64,000 nt of DNA from Rhodobacteraceae bacterium Araon29 (lineage in GTDB: Bacteria > Pseudomonadota > Alphaproteobacteria > Rhodobacterales > Rhodobacteraceae). The position numbers and the translations under genes are program-made. Below the pieces are notes generated by a model. That model was given only the letters and a program-made list of their open reading frames with translations, was not told the origin of the DNA and did not search any database. Below are positions 8,260 to 18,146 of this stretch, piece after piece (the first letter of the stretch is position 1; each line of letters begins with the position of its first letter). The stretch covers positions 124,001-188,000 of the forward strand of contig CP046865.1 of assembly GCA_039640505.1 (NCBI GenBank), written 5' to 3'.

Positions 8260-11200
8260 CTAGACCTCTTGGACCTCAAGCACACCCCCAAGGCTTTTAA
8301 TGGCGCCTTTGACCTGCGGTGTGACCGGAAACTCGCAGCCGGTATCGATTTCAACCTCACCTGGAAGCGCAGGATCCATCAGGCAGAAATAAATCGGTCC
8401 CTTGGCGCCGGATTTTATCTCTTTGGCTGATTGCTCTAGCACCGATGCGACTGCCGAAACAGTGGCTTCACTGTCGATGAAAACCCGCAATCCGCTGGCA
8501 CCGGCATCTGCTACGGCCACATCCACTGGCGCCACCGAGCGGCCTAAAAGTTTAAGTTGATCTGCCTCTAAGGTAGCCTCAACTGTGATGACCACTTTGG
8601 CCCCCGCTTCCAGATGTTCGCGGGTTTTTTCCAATGTGTCTGAAAACAGCGTGACCTCATAGGCACCGCTTGAATCACTTAACTGGACAAAAGCAAACCG
8701 GTTTCCTTTCGCCGATTTGCGTTCTTGGCGGCCTGCAACTACCCCAGCAAGTTTGGCCACCAAAGGACCATTTTCGGCTTTAGCCGCAAGCTCATCAAGA
8801 CTTAGCACGCCTTTGCGTTTCAGTGGGGCCATATAGTCGTCAAGCGGGTGACCGGAGAGGTAAAAACCGATGGCGCGCTGCTCTTCGGTTAACCGCTCGG
8901 CGGGCAGCCAATCTTCTACAGTAGCCAGCCGCGGTTCGGGTAAATCTTCACCCGCATCGCCAAATAAAGACACCTGATCCGAGGATTTTTGTTCAAAGAT
9001 GGCCGCTGAGTAGTTGGTTAAAATTTCCACGCTATCATGCATGCGGCGGCGATTGGGGTCTAATTCATCAAACGCACCAGCCCGCGCCAGCATTTCCAAT
9101 GGCCGCTTACCCACCCGTTTTAAATCCACCCGACGGGCGAAATCAAACACCGTTGCGAAAGGCTTTTCTATCTCGTCTTGTTTGCGCCCATTGGTGATTA
9201 AACGCATGGCATCAACACCGACGTTTTTGAGCGCACCCAGCGCATAGACCAACGCTCCGCTTGCCACATCAAAAAGTGCATTTGAACGATTGATACACGG
9301 CGGGATATACGGCAGCTCTAATCCCTTTTTGACCTCTTCAAAATAAACCGCCAGCTTGTCCGTTAGGTGGATATCGCAATTCATCACGCCGGCCATAAAC
9401 TCAACTGGATGATTGGCTTTGAGCCAAGCGGTTTGATAGCTCACCACCGCATAGGCCGCCGCGTGGGATTTGTTAAATCCATAGTTGGCGAATTTTTCCA
9501 GCAGATCAAAAACCTCACTGGCCTTTTTCTTATCGACACCGTTTTCCGCCGCGCCTTTTTCAAATTTGGGTCGTTCGGCGTCCATCGCCTCTTTTATTTT
9601 CTTACCCATCGCCCGGCGCAGCAAGTCCGCGCCGCCCAATGTATAATTTGCCATTTCTTGGGCGATCTGCATCACCTGCTCTTGATAGACAATGATGCCT
9701 TGGGTTTCTTCAAGAAGGTGATCGATAAGCGGATGCACCGAAACGCGGTCTTTCAATCCGTTTTTTACCTCGCAATAGGTGGGTATATTTTCCATCGGGC
9801 CCGGACGATAAAGCGCAACCAGCGCCACAATATCTTCGATACAAGTGGGCTTCATGCGCTTTAGGGCGTCCATCATACCGCTGGATTCCACCTGAAAAAC
9901 TGCAACTGTTTTAGCCGAGGCATAAAGGTGATAGGATCGGGCATCATCCAGTGGAATTGCACTAATATCATCGACCGCCCCAGAGGCGGGTCTATATAAG
10001 TCACTGCCCTCCGCCGAAGTATGAAGATGGCGTCCTGATTTAAGGATAAGGTCGACGGCATTTTGGATCACAGTTAGGGTTTTTAGGCCCAGAAAGTCGA
10101 ATTTCACCAACCCAGCCTGCTCGACCCATTTCATATTGAACTGCGTGGCGGGCATATCTGATCTCGGATCTTGATAGAGTGGTACAAGTGCATCCAGCGG
10201 ACGATCAGCTATAACCACACCTGCCGCATGGGTGGATGCATTGCGCAGCAGCCCCTCGACCTGCTGCCCATAGGTCAAAAGACGATCCACAACCTCTTCA
10301 CTGCGCGCTTCTTCGCGCAAGCGCGGCTCATCTGTAAGTGCTTTTTCAATAGAGACCGGTTTGACACCCTCAACAGGGATCATTTTTGCCAACCGATCGA
10401 CTTGCCCGTAAGGCATTTGTAGTACGCGGCCAATGTCACGCACCGCCGCTTTCGAAAGCAAAGCACCAAACGTGATGATCTGACCAACTTTGTCACGGCC
10501 ATATTTATCCTGAACATATTGAATCACCTCTTCGCGGCGATCCATGCAGAAATCGATATCAAAGTCCGGCATACTCACCCGTTCTGGGTTCAAGAACCGC
10601 TCAAACAGAAGCGAGTAGCGCAGCGGATCTAGGTCGGTAATGGTCAGCGCATAGGCAACCAAACTGCCAGCGCCCGACCCACGCCCTGGCCCGACTGGTA
10701 TGTGGTTGTTTTTGGCCCATTTGATAAAATCGGCCACAATCAGGAAATAGCCAGGAAAGCCCATGCCTTCGATGATATCCAACTCAAATTCGAGCCGTTT
10801 TTGATAGTCTTCTTGGCTGACCGCCGGGGGGATAACTGCAAGACGTTTTTCCAGCCCTTCATTGGCTTGGCGGCGTAGCTCTTCCACTTCATTATCGGCA
10901 AATTTAGGCAGAATTGGATCACGTCGATACGCCATGAATGCGCATCTTTGCGCAATCTCAACTGTGTTTTCAATGGCTTCAGGAAGATCAGCAAAGAGTG
11001 TGATCATTTCTTGGGGCGATTTGAAATAATGTTGGGCGGTCAGTTTGCGGCGCGGTTCTTGTTGATCCACATAGGCGCCTTCTGCGATGCATATCAGCGC
11101 ATCATGGGCTTCATACATGTCCGATTTTGGGAAAAACACATCATTGGTTGCCACCAATGGCAGTGCCATTTCATACGCTATTTCTAAAAATGCCGTCTCG

Positions 11201-11772
11201 GTCAGCCGCTCGGCTTCCGGCAACCCATTTTCACCCGGGTGGCGCTGTAGTTCAATATAGATCCTGTTTTCAAACGCCTCTGCCAGGCGCTTTACCAGCT
11301 GTTCGGCCGCTGGCCGCTGGCCGGTTTGCAGCAATTGCCCAACCGGCCCATAAGCGCCGCCGCTGAGGCAAATCAAATCCTGCGAATGGAGCTCTAAATC
11401 CTCTAGGCTTACTTGAGGCAGTTGGCCGTCTTTCTCAAGATAAAGACAGCTGTTTAATTTCATTAGGTTTTCATAACCGCGCTCCGATTGCGCGAGCAAT
11501 ACCAACGCTGCTGGTGGTTTGGGCCGCTCGCCAGGTGAAACGGCCAAATAGCCAACATCCACCTGACACCCCAAGATCGGCTGGATGCCTGCGCCGCTGG
11601 CCGCAATAGAAAATTCAAGCGCCGAAAACAGATTATTGGTTTCGGTTAGCGCGACGGCAGGCATATCCATTGACGCACAAAGTGCGGGTAGTTTTTTCAA
11701 CCGAATGGCGCCTTCCAGCAAAGAATATTCGCTGTGCAGGCGCAGGTGAATGAATCGTGCAGAAGAGCTCAT
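8260..11772 (-). CDS. dnaE: DNA polymerase III subunit alpha
   Basis: Catalytic subunit of the replicative DNA polymerase, 1170 residues, the usual DnaE1 size. Domains in order are an N-terminal PHP domain (HLRLHSEYSLLEGAIRL), the polymerase core with PGRGSGAGSLVAYAL and the catalytic aspartates in MPDFDIDFCMDRR, a helix-hairpin-helix region (FNKSHAAAYAVVSYQTAWLK), and a C-terminal OB fold (LAGVVAGRQERKSAKGNRFAF). It is a complete housekeeping gene with no insertion or intein. It is divergent from xdhA, sharing a 225-bp upstream region. Confidence 0.97.
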   Translation of the reverse strand: MSSSARFIHLRLHSEYSLLEGAIRLKKLPALCASMDMPAVALTETNNLFSALEFSIAASGAGIQPILGCQVDVGYLAVSPGERPKPPAALVLLAQSERGYENLMKLNSCLYLEKDGQLPQVSLEDLELHSQDLICLSGGAYGPVGQLLQTGQRPAAEQLVKRLAEAFENRIYIELQRHPGENGLPEAERLTETAFLEIAYEMALPLVATNDVFFPKSDMYEAHDALICIAEGAYVDQQEPRRKLTAQHYFKSPQEMITLFADLPEAIENTVEIAQRCAFMAYRRDPILPKFADNEVEELRRQANEGLEKRLAVIPPAVSQEDYQKRLEFELDIIEGMGFPGYFLIVADFIKWAKNNHIPVGPGRGSGAGSLVAYALTITDLDPLRYSLLFERFLNPERVSMPDFDIDFCMDRREEVIQYVQDKYGRDKVGQIITFGALLSKAAVRDIGRVLQMPYGQVDRLAKMIPVEGVKPVSIEKALTDEPRLREEARSEEVVDRLLTYGQQVEGLLRNASTHAAGVVIADRPLDALVPLYQDPRSDMPATQFNMKWVEQAGLVKFDFLGLKTLTVIQNAVDLILKSGRHLHTSAEGSDLYRPASGAVDDISAIPLDDARSYHLYASAKTVAVFQVESSGMMDALKRMKPTCIEDIVALVALYRPGPMENIPTYCEVKNGLKDRVSVHPLIDHLLEETQGIIVYQEQVMQIAQEMANYTLGGADLLRRAMGKKIKEAMDAERPKFEKGAAENGVDKKKASEVFDLLEKFANYGFNKSHAAAYAVVSYQTAWLKANHPVEFMAGVMNCDIHLTDKLAVYFEEVKKGLELPYIPPCINRSNALFDVASGALVYALGALKNVGVDAMRLITNGRKQDEIEKPFATVFDFARRVDLKRVGKRPLEMLARAGAFDELDPNRRRMHDSVEILTNYSAAIFEQKSSDQVSLFGDAGEDLPEPRLATVEDWLPAERLTEEQRAIGFYLSGHPLDDYMAPLKRKGVLSLDELAAKAENGPLVAKLAGVVAGRQERKSAKGNRFAFVQLSDSSGAYEVTLFSDTLEKTREHLEAGAKVVITVEATLEADQLKLLGRSVAPVDVAVADAGASGLRVFIDSEATVSAVASVLEQSAKEIKSGAKGPIYFCLMDPALPGEVEIDTGCEFPVTPQVKGAIKSLGGVLEVQEV

Positions 11773-11907
11773 AGCATCAGGATAGACCAGTGGGGCGGGG
11801 ATCGGAATCCCCTTTTAATGTTACAGAGCAAATATTTATAGCTAACTGATCGTCTGCGTGCGGTGCAGGTCATTTTTTTCTTGCCAAATGCGCTCTGGCA
11901 CGGATAG

Positions 11908-11926
11908 CCTGTGACGATATCACAGG
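11908..11926. promoter_or_regulatory. Inverted repeat upstream of xdhA, candidate operator
   Basis: A perfect 7-bp inverted repeat, CCTGTGA, five bases, TCACAGG, lies about 70-90 bp before the xdhA ATG and about 135 bp before the dnaE ATG. TGTGA/TCACA half-sites are typical of CRP/FNR-like or GntR-type dimers, although the spacing is five, not six. No regulator gene is adjacent. Control of the purine operon is the likelier role, but this is inference. Confidence 0.4.
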
Positions 11927-11997
11927 CCCGCTTGTTTTCTACGCCGCATCGAGGACAGGCAGTACGGGGTACTTGGTAAGGCGGCAGGTTTTTTTTC

Positions 11998-13371
11998 ATG
12001 GACATCTCGTTTCTTCTAAACGGAGAGACTGTCAGGCTGGAAAATGTCTCGCCCCTCCAGACTTTGTTGGATTGGCTGCGGCAAGAGCGCCATTTGACCG
12101 GCACCAAAGAGGGTTGCAACGAAGGCGATTGTGGCGCCTGCACGGTGATTGTGACCGATCCAGCTTCGGTTAAAACACTAAACGCATGTATTTTATTGAT
12201 GCCGCAGCTTGACGGCAAAGCGGTGCGCACAATCGAGGCAATTGCCCCGTCTGGACAAATGCATCCGGCGCAACAGGCAATGATCGACCTACATGGCAGC
12301 CAATGCGGATTTTGCACCCCGGGGTTTGTGATGTCGATGGTTGCCGCCCAGATCAATGCGGACCCCGATCACGATACCACGCTCGCGGGCAATCTATGTC
12401 GGTGTACCGGCTATGCGCCCATTGTGCGCGCCGCATGTGATGCCGAAAGCCTGCCGCGCCCAAAGTGGCTGGCCACAGACCGCGCCGTATTAATCGCCAA
12501 CGGTGTTTCCGACCCGGAAATATCCTTGCCGCAATCGTCAGATGCCCTAGCGGCTCTGCTTGAAAAAGCACCTGACACGACGCTGATTGCAGGGGCAACA
12601 GATGTGGGTCTTTGGGTGACAAAAGAGTTGCGTGATCTGCACCCGGTCGCATTTTTGCATCAAGTTGGCGATTTAGCAGAGATTGACGAGAGCGCTGAGC
12701 AGGTTGCCATTGGTGCGATGGTAAGCATTGAGACCCTGCGCCTTTGGGCGGATGACCATCACCCGTCTTTCGCCTCGATGCTTAAAAGATATGGCTCTAC
12801 TCAGGTGCGCATGGCGGCTACTTTGGGCGGAAACATAGCCAATGGTTCACCGATCGGGGACAGCGCGCCAGCGCTCATCGCCCTCGGCGCCAGCTTGCGA
12901 CTACGTCAAGGTGCAACGCGTAGAATAATCCGGCTTGAGGATTTTTTCATCGACTATGGCCGGCAAGACTTGCAAAGCGGCGAATTTATCGAAGCGGTGT
13001 TGATCCCGAAAACAGCGCCAGACCTGCGCTGCTACAAAATCTCAAAACGCTTTGATCAGGATATTTCCGCACTTTGTGGATGTTTTAATATCTGCGTGCA
13101 GGACGGTAAAATTGCCTCGGCTGATATAGCGTTTGGCGGGATGGCCGGTGTTCCAAAGCGGGCCCAGTATGTCGAACAAGCGATTTTGGATCTGCCTTGG
13201 AGCATTGAGAGCCTAGAAGCAAGCAAAGCGGCTTGGTCCCAAGACTTTGCCCCGATAGACGATATGCGCGCTTCGGCGGATTACCGGATCAAAACTGCCC
13301 ACAACCTTTTAATTCGATATTTTCATGATCTTTCGGGTGTTGAAAGTAACGTGCTTGAGGTCATCCCATGA
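11998..13371 (+). CDS. xdhA: Xanthine dehydrogenase small subunit (2Fe-2S and FAD)
   Basis: Electron-transfer subunit of cytoplasmic xanthine dehydrogenase, which oxidises hypoxanthine and xanthine to urate. The N-terminal part holds two 2Fe-2S clusters, with ligands Cys40, 45, 48, 64 and Cys103, 106, 134, 136 readable in order. A CO-dehydrogenase-type FAD domain begins near residue 180 (TTLIAGATDVGLWVTK and MAATLGGNIANGSPIGDSAP). The 457-residue length is normal. It is the first gene of the xdhABC-transporter operon and its stop overlaps xdhB as ATGA. The ribosome binding site is weak, with a T-run just before the ATG. Confidence 0.95.
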   Translation: MDISFLLNGETVRLENVSPLQTLLDWLRQERHLTGTKEGCNEGDCGACTVIVTDPASVKTLNACILLMPQLDGKAVRTIEAIAPSGQMHPAQQAMIDLHGSQCGFCTPGFVMSMVAAQINADPDHDTTLAGNLCRCTGYAPIVRAACDAESLPRPKWLATDRAVLIANGVSDPEISLPQSSDALAALLEKAPDTTLIAGATDVGLWVTKELRDLHPVAFLHQVGDLAEIDESAEQVAIGAMVSIETLRLWADDHHPSFASMLKRYGSTQVRMAATLGGNIANGSPIGDSAPALIALGASLRLRQGATRRIIRLEDFFIDYGRQDLQSGEFIEAVLIPKTAPDLRCYKISKRFDQDISALCGCFNICVQDGKIASADIAFGGMAGVPKRAQYVEQAILDLPWSIESLEASKAAWSQDFAPIDDMRASADYRIKTAHNLLIRYFHDLSGVESNVLEVIP

Positions 13372-15686
13372 GTGTTGCCAAACCACTTGTCCATGATGCT
13401 GCCGCGCTGCACGTGACGGGCGCGGCGCGCTATATTGATGATATCCCATGCCCAGAAGGCACATTGCATTTGGCCTTTGGGCTTTCGGATGTTGCCTGCG
13501 CCACCCTGACCGAAATGGATCTAAGTGCTGTGCGCAGCGCCGCAGATGTGGTTGCGGTGATTTGCGCCGATGATTTGCCATTTGCAAATGATGTCTCGCC
13601 AAGTGTGCATGATGAGCCCTTGTTGGCATCGGATCGGGTGGAGTATTTTGGACAACCGCTATTTCTGGTCGTTGCTAAAACCCATCTGTCGGCGCGCAAG
13701 GCGGCCCGGTTGGGTAAAATCAGATATGATGAAAAGCCGGCGCTGCTGTCGATTGAGAATGCTTTGGCCGCAGACAGCCGATTTGAAGAAGGCCCTCGAA
13801 TTTATCAAAAGGGCGATGCTCTCAAAGCGATTTCGGGTGCCAAACATCAGTTAAAAGGCCGGCTTGAGATTGGCGGCCAAGAACATTTTTATCTTGAGGG
13901 GCAGGCTGCGCTTGCTATTCCACAAGAGGACACGGAAATGGTTGTGCACAGCTCAACCCAGCACCCAAGCGAAATTCAACATAAAGTGGCCGAAGCATTG
14001 GGGTTGGGACTTCAGGATGTCCGCGTTGAAGTTCGCCGCATGGGCGGCGGTTTTGGCGGCAAGGAAAGTCAAGGCAATGCTTTGGCGGTTTCTTGCGCCG
14101 TTGCTGCGCAGATGACAAAAGCGCCGTGTAAAATGCGCTATGACCGTGATGACGATATGATGATCACGGGCAAGCGGCATGATTTCCGTATCGAGTATGT
14201 GGCTGGATTTGATGATGAAGGACGGCTCAGCGGGGTCAGTTTTGTGCACTATGCGCGTTGCGGCTGGGCGCAGGATTTATCCCTGCCGGTGGCGGACCGC
14301 GCCATGCTGCATGCTGATAATGCCTACCACCTGCCCCATTGCCGGATCGAAAGTCACCGCCTTAAAACCAACACTCAAAGCGCCACAGCGTTTCGCGGCT
14401 TTGGCGGACCGCAGGGGATGCTTGGCATTGAGCGATTGATGGATCATGTGGCGCATCATTTAGGGGTTGATCCGCTGACCATCCGGCAGCGGAACTATTA
14501 CTGTGATGCCAACGCGTTAAACCTTTCTGCACCACCCTCAAAGCGGGCTGTTCAAACCACGCCTTATGGCATGGAGGTCAAGGATTTTATTTTAAATGAA
14601 ATGACTGAGGCCCTAGTCGAAAGCAGCGATTATCACGCACGCCGCGCCGCGCTGCGCGAATGGAATGCATCGAGCCGCATTTTGAAAAAGGGTCTGGCGC
14701 TGGCGCCGGTGAAGTTCGGCATCTCATTTACGCTGAGCCATCTTAACCAGGCAGGCGCGTTGGTGCATGTGTATCAAGACGGCACCATTAGGATGAACCA
14801 CGGCGGCACTGAAATGGGTCAAGGGCTGTTTCAAAAAGTGGCGCAAGTGGCCGCACAATGCTTTGGTGTTTCGATTGAACAGGTCAAAATCACCGCCACA
14901 GATACAGCCAAGGTCCCCAACACATCGGCAACAGCAGCCAGTTCGGGCAGTGATTTAAACGGGATGGCGGTCAAACAAGCTTGCGACGTTATTTCTGGCC
15001 GTATGGTAGAGTTCTTGGTGCAAAAATACCAAACCACAGTGCAGGATATTCGCTTTCAGGACGGAGCGGTACACATCGGCGCCATGAAGCTGTCTTTCGC
15101 AGAAGCCTGCAAAATCTGTTATGAAAACCGCATTAGCCTTTCGTCCACCGGGTTTTACAAAACACCGGATTTATCATGGGACCGTATCAAGGGGTCGGGC
15201 CGTCCGTTTTATTACTTTGCCTATGGGGCGGCGGTCAGTGAAGTGGTGATCGACACGCTTACCGGGGAAAACCGTATTTTGCGCGCAGACATTTTACATG
15301 ATGTCGGCAGCAGCCTTAATCCGGCGCTTGATATTGGCCAAATCGAAGGCGGTTATGTGCAAGGTGCTGGTTGGCTCACAACAGAAGAACTGGTGTGGAA
15401 CCCCAAAGGCAAATTGCTTACACATGCTCCATCAACCTATAAAATTCCTGCGATCGGTGACCGACCAGATGTGTTCAATGTCGCACTTTGGAACGCACCG
15501 AACTCAGAGCAGACAATTTATCGGTCTAAAGCGGTTGGTGAGCCGCCGCTGATGCTTGGTATTTCAGTTCTGATGGCCCTAAGCGATGCACTGTTGAGCT
15601 GCGGCAAAAGCTATCCTGCGTTGGATGCACCGGCCACGGCCGAGCAAATCCTTATGTCTATCGAAAGGATGCGCCATGGGGTTTGA
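13368..15686 (+). CDS. xdhB: Xanthine dehydrogenase large subunit (molybdopterin)
   Basis: Molybdenum-cofactor subunit that hydroxylates purine substrates, 772 residues. Conserved Moco-binding segments appear in order: GGQEHFYLEGQAAL, VRRMGGGFGGKESQ, TAFRGFGGPQGM and GGTEMGQGLFQKVAQ. The C-terminal AVGEPPLMLG supplies the catalytic glutamate, Glu725 by my count. The gene overlaps xdhA by four bases and xdhC by eleven, so expression is tightly coupled with XdhC, which supplies sulfurated cofactor. Confidence 0.96.
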   Translation: MSVAKPLVHDAAALHVTGAARYIDDIPCPEGTLHLAFGLSDVACATLTEMDLSAVRSAADVVAVICADDLPFANDVSPSVHDEPLLASDRVEYFGQPLFLVVAKTHLSARKAARLGKIRYDEKPALLSIENALAADSRFEEGPRIYQKGDALKAISGAKHQLKGRLEIGGQEHFYLEGQAALAIPQEDTEMVVHSSTQHPSEIQHKVAEALGLGLQDVRVEVRRMGGGFGGKESQGNALAVSCAVAAQMTKAPCKMRYDRDDDMMITGKRHDFRIEYVAGFDDEGRLSGVSFVHYARCGWAQDLSLPVADRAMLHADNAYHLPHCRIESHRLKTNTQSATAFRGFGGPQGMLGIERLMDHVAHHLGVDPLTIRQRNYYCDANALNLSAPPSKRAVQTTPYGMEVKDFILNEMTEALVESSDYHARRAALREWNASSRILKKGLALAPVKFGISFTLSHLNQAGALVHVYQDGTIRMNHGGTEMGQGLFQKVAQVAAQCFGVSIEQVKITATDTAKVPNTSATAASSGSDLNGMAVKQACDVISGRMVEFLVQKYQTTVQDIRFQDGAVHIGAMKLSFAEACKICYENRISLSSTGFYKTPDLSWDRIKGSGRPFYYFAYGAAVSEVVIDTLTGENRILRADILHDVGSSLNPALDIGQIEGGYVQGAGWLTTEELVWNPKGKLLTHAPSTYKIPAIGDRPDVFNVALWNAPNSEQTIYRSKAVGEPPLMLGISVLMALSDALLSCGKSYPALDAPATAEQILMSIERMRHGV

Positions 15687-16635
15687 CCGATCTGCTCTAG
15701 AACAGCTGATCGTGTGCCATGGACCGGTGGCGCGCATTGTTGTGGCCCGCACCAAAGGCTCTGTTCCGCGTGAGCCCGGCGCCGCCATGCTGGTGTGGCA
15801 AGGCGGCCAAAGCGGCACCATTGGCGGCGGGGCTTTGGAGTATCAAGCCACTGTGCACGCACGCCAAGAATTGGCTGCGAATAGCGGCGAAAGCAGAAGG
15901 CTATCATCGCATCCTTTGGGCCCCGAGTTGGGGCAATGTTGCGGCGGATACGTGGAGCTGCTGACAGAAGTTTTCACAGAGCACAATTTACCGCAAAAAG
16001 AGGCTTTGCTCTTTGCGCGCCCGGTTGAGCCCAGCACTGATAAAGCCGCGCCACTGGCTGTTAAACGCGCCGCCGCTTTGGCACGCAGTCAAGGAGCTGC
16101 ACCAACAGCAAGCTTGATAGACGGCTGGATGATCGAACCACTTACGGACGCTGCCCAGCCGCTTTGGATTTGGGGTGCGGGCCATGTAGGGCGCGCTTTG
16201 GTGCAGATATTAGCGCCGTTGAACGAGCTTGAAATTATCTGGGTTGATACGGCCAAAGACCGATTTCCGCAAAATGTTCCAATCGGCGTGACGGTTCTTC
16301 CCGTCGCCGAGCCGGCCGCAGCATTGCGCCATGCGCCTGCTGGCAGCGCACATCTTATAGTGACCTACTCTCATGCATTGGACTTTGAGCTGTGTCATCA
16401 ACTTTTGTCCCATAAGTTTAACTGGGCTGGGTTGATTGGGTCGGCCACGAAATGGGCGAGATTTCGGCGAAGGTTGCAGGCCTTGGGTCATTCAGATGCA
16501 CAAATAAACCGCATTATTTGTCCGATAGGGCGGCCAGAGTATGGAAAACAGCCCACCCAGATTGCCATCGGTGTGGCGGCTGATTTATTAGAACGCAAAC
16601 AATTGCAAGCCAACGAGCAAGGGAGAAGAGCGTGA
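15676..16635 (+). CDS. xdhC: Xanthine dehydrogenase accessory protein
   Basis: Binds molybdenum cofactor and delivers its sulfurated form to XdhB. The 319-residue protein has an N-terminal XdhC/CoxI segment (ARTKGSVPREPGAAMLV) and a C-terminal Rossmann-like region (WIWGAGHVGRALVQIL, then LIGSATKWARFRRRL). I placed the start at the ATG at 15676, preceded by GAAAGGA and overlapping xdhB. A longer reading from 15625 would lie deep inside xdhB. Its stop overlaps the GTG start of the transporter ATPase. Confidence 0.93.
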   Translation: MGFDRSALEQLIVCHGPVARIVVARTKGSVPREPGAAMLVWQGGQSGTIGGGALEYQATVHARQELAANSGESRRLSSHPLGPELGQCCGGYVELLTEVFTEHNLPQKEALLFARPVEPSTDKAAPLAVKRAAALARSQGAAPTASLIDGWMIEPLTDAAQPLWIWGAGHVGRALVQILAPLNELEIIWVDTAKDRFPQNVPIGVTVLPVAEPAAALRHAPAGSAHLIVTYSHALDFELCHQLLSHKFNWAGLIGSATKWARFRRRLQALGHSDAQINRIICPIGRPEYGKQPTQIAIGVAADLLERKQLQANEQGRRA

Positions 16636-18146
16636 GCGAGGCTTTGTTAACAATCAATGATGTCACCAAGGCCTATCCGGGGGTTGTGGCCAATGACGCA
16701 GTATCCTTTGACATTGGTCACGGTGAAGTGCATGCGCTTTTGGGTGAAAACGGCGCTGGTAAATCCACCTTGGTGAAAATCATCTATGGATTGGTCAAAC
16801 CTGACAGGGGTACGATGGTTTTTGCGGGCGCTCCTTTTGCGCCAGCTGAACCACGCGTAGCGCGTGCCGCTGGCGTTGGTATGGTGTTTCAGCATTTTTC
16901 ACTTTTTGATGCACTTACTGTGGCCGAAAATATCGCCCTTGGTATGGAAAATCCACCGGCGCAACGCGATCTGGCGAGCCAGATTTCTGAGGTGTCTCAA
17001 GCCTATGGTTTGCCGCTTGATCCATGGCGGACTGTCGGCAGCCTTTCGGCGGGTGAGCGACAGAGGGTCGAAATTATCCGCTGCCTGCTGCAAGACCCAA
17101 AACTGTTAATAATGGATGAGCCCACGTCGGTTCTAACCCCGCAAGAGGTTGAAATTCTTTTCACCACCCTGCGTCAGCTTAAATCCGAAGGCACGTCAAT
17201 CCTATATATCAGTCATAAGCTAGAGGAAATTCGCACCCTTTGTGATACTGCAACGATTTTGCGGCGTGGCCAAAAGGTTGCCACATGCACGCCTGCAGAC
17301 ACCACAGCGCGGGCACTGGCAGAAATGATGGTTGGTGCCAGCTTTGAAGCGCCGCAAAAGCAAGCCGGTAAAGTCGGAGATGTCGGGCTTGAGGTTTGTG
17401 GGCTGTCGATGCCTGCGCTTGATAGCTTTGGCACCGCCTTAAAAGACGTTAATTTTTCTGTACACGCCGGCGAGGTGATTGGGTTGGGGGGTGTGGCTGG
17501 AAATGGTCAAGACGAGCTGCTGTCGGCCCTTTCAGGTGAGCGCACTTGTGAAAGCAATATGGTACAGATTGGCGGGCAGGCTATTGGTCATTTTGGTGCT
17601 GTTGACCGGCGCGCTTTGGGGCTTTTTAGCGCCCCGGAAGAGCGGCTTGGCCATGCGGCAGCGCCCAATATGAGCCTGATTGAAAATGCTTTGATGACTG
17701 GTGCAAAGCGGCAATCACTGGTGCGAAATGGATTTGTAAACTGGTCCAGAACAAAGGGCTTTACAGAAGATATCATCGCCCGTTTTGATGTGCGCACGCC
17801 CAGTGCTGGTAATGCGGCCCGATCGCTATCGGGCGGCAATTTGCAAAAGTTTGTGATCGGCCGTGAAGTGTTGCAAAACCCGGATGTTTTAGTGGTCAAT
17901 CAACCTACATGGGGGGTCGATGCTGCTGCTGCCGCTGCCATTCGCCAAGCCCTGCTTGATTTGGCCAGCCAGGGCGCAGCAATTATTGTCATTTCGCAAG
18001 ATCTCGATGAGCTTTTGGAAATCAGTGATCGGTTTGGGGCGCTCAATGCTGGAGTGCTGTCTGATATATTGCCAACCGCAGATTTAAGCCTTGATCAAAT
18101 CGGGTTGATGATGGGCGGCGCAACACCGCAGGAGGCGGCCCAATGA
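16632..18146 (+). CDS. Nucleoside/purine ABC importer, ATP-binding protein
   Basis: A 504-residue protein with two ABC modules, as in the BMP/NupABC-type importers. The first half has GENGAGKST (Walker A), LSAGERQRVEI (signature) and LLIMDEPTS (Walker B). The second half has a degenerate Walker A (GVAGNGQDELL) and a good signature (LSGGNLQKFVIGRE), a normal asymmetry in this family. The start is GTG at 16632, with GGGAGAAGA upstream, overlapping the xdhC stop. Its place directly after xdhABC suggests import of purine bases or nucleosides that feed xanthine dehydrogenase. Confidence 0.93.
   Translation: MSEALLTINDVTKAYPGVVANDAVSFDIGHGEVHALLGENGAGKSTLVKIIYGLVKPDRGTMVFAGAPFAPAEPRVARAAGVGMVFQHFSLFDALTVAENIALGMENPPAQRDLASQISEVSQAYGLPLDPWRTVGSLSAGERQRVEIIRCLLQDPKLLIMDEPTSVLTPQEVEILFTTLRQLKSEGTSILYISHKLEEIRTLCDTATILRRGQKVATCTPADTTARALAEMMVGASFEAPQKQAGKVGDVGLEVCGLSMPALDSFGTALKDVNFSVHAGEVIGLGGVAGNGQDELLSALSGERTCESNMVQIGGQAIGHFGAVDRRALGLFSAPEERLGHAAAPNMSLIENALMTGAKRQSLVRNGFVNWSRTKGFTEDIIARFDVRTPSAGNAARSLSGGNLQKFVIGREVLQNPDVLVVNQPTWGVDAAAAAAIRQALLDLASQGAAIIVISQDLDELLEISDRFGALNAGVLSDILPTADLSLDQIGLMMGGATPQEAAQ

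Noticed and set aside
9367..9864. 165-codon plus-strand frame inside dnaE
   Set aside because: Antisense to the conserved polymerase core; explained by dnaE codon structure.
11769..11999. Minus-strand frame of 76 codons with CPRCG and further cysteines, ending in ATGA overlap with the dnaE start
   Set aside because: The zinc-ribbon look and stop/start overlap are suggestive, but there is no good ribosome binding site, its ATG overlaps the xdhA start on the other strand, and it spans the palindrome at 11908. Homologues would be needed.
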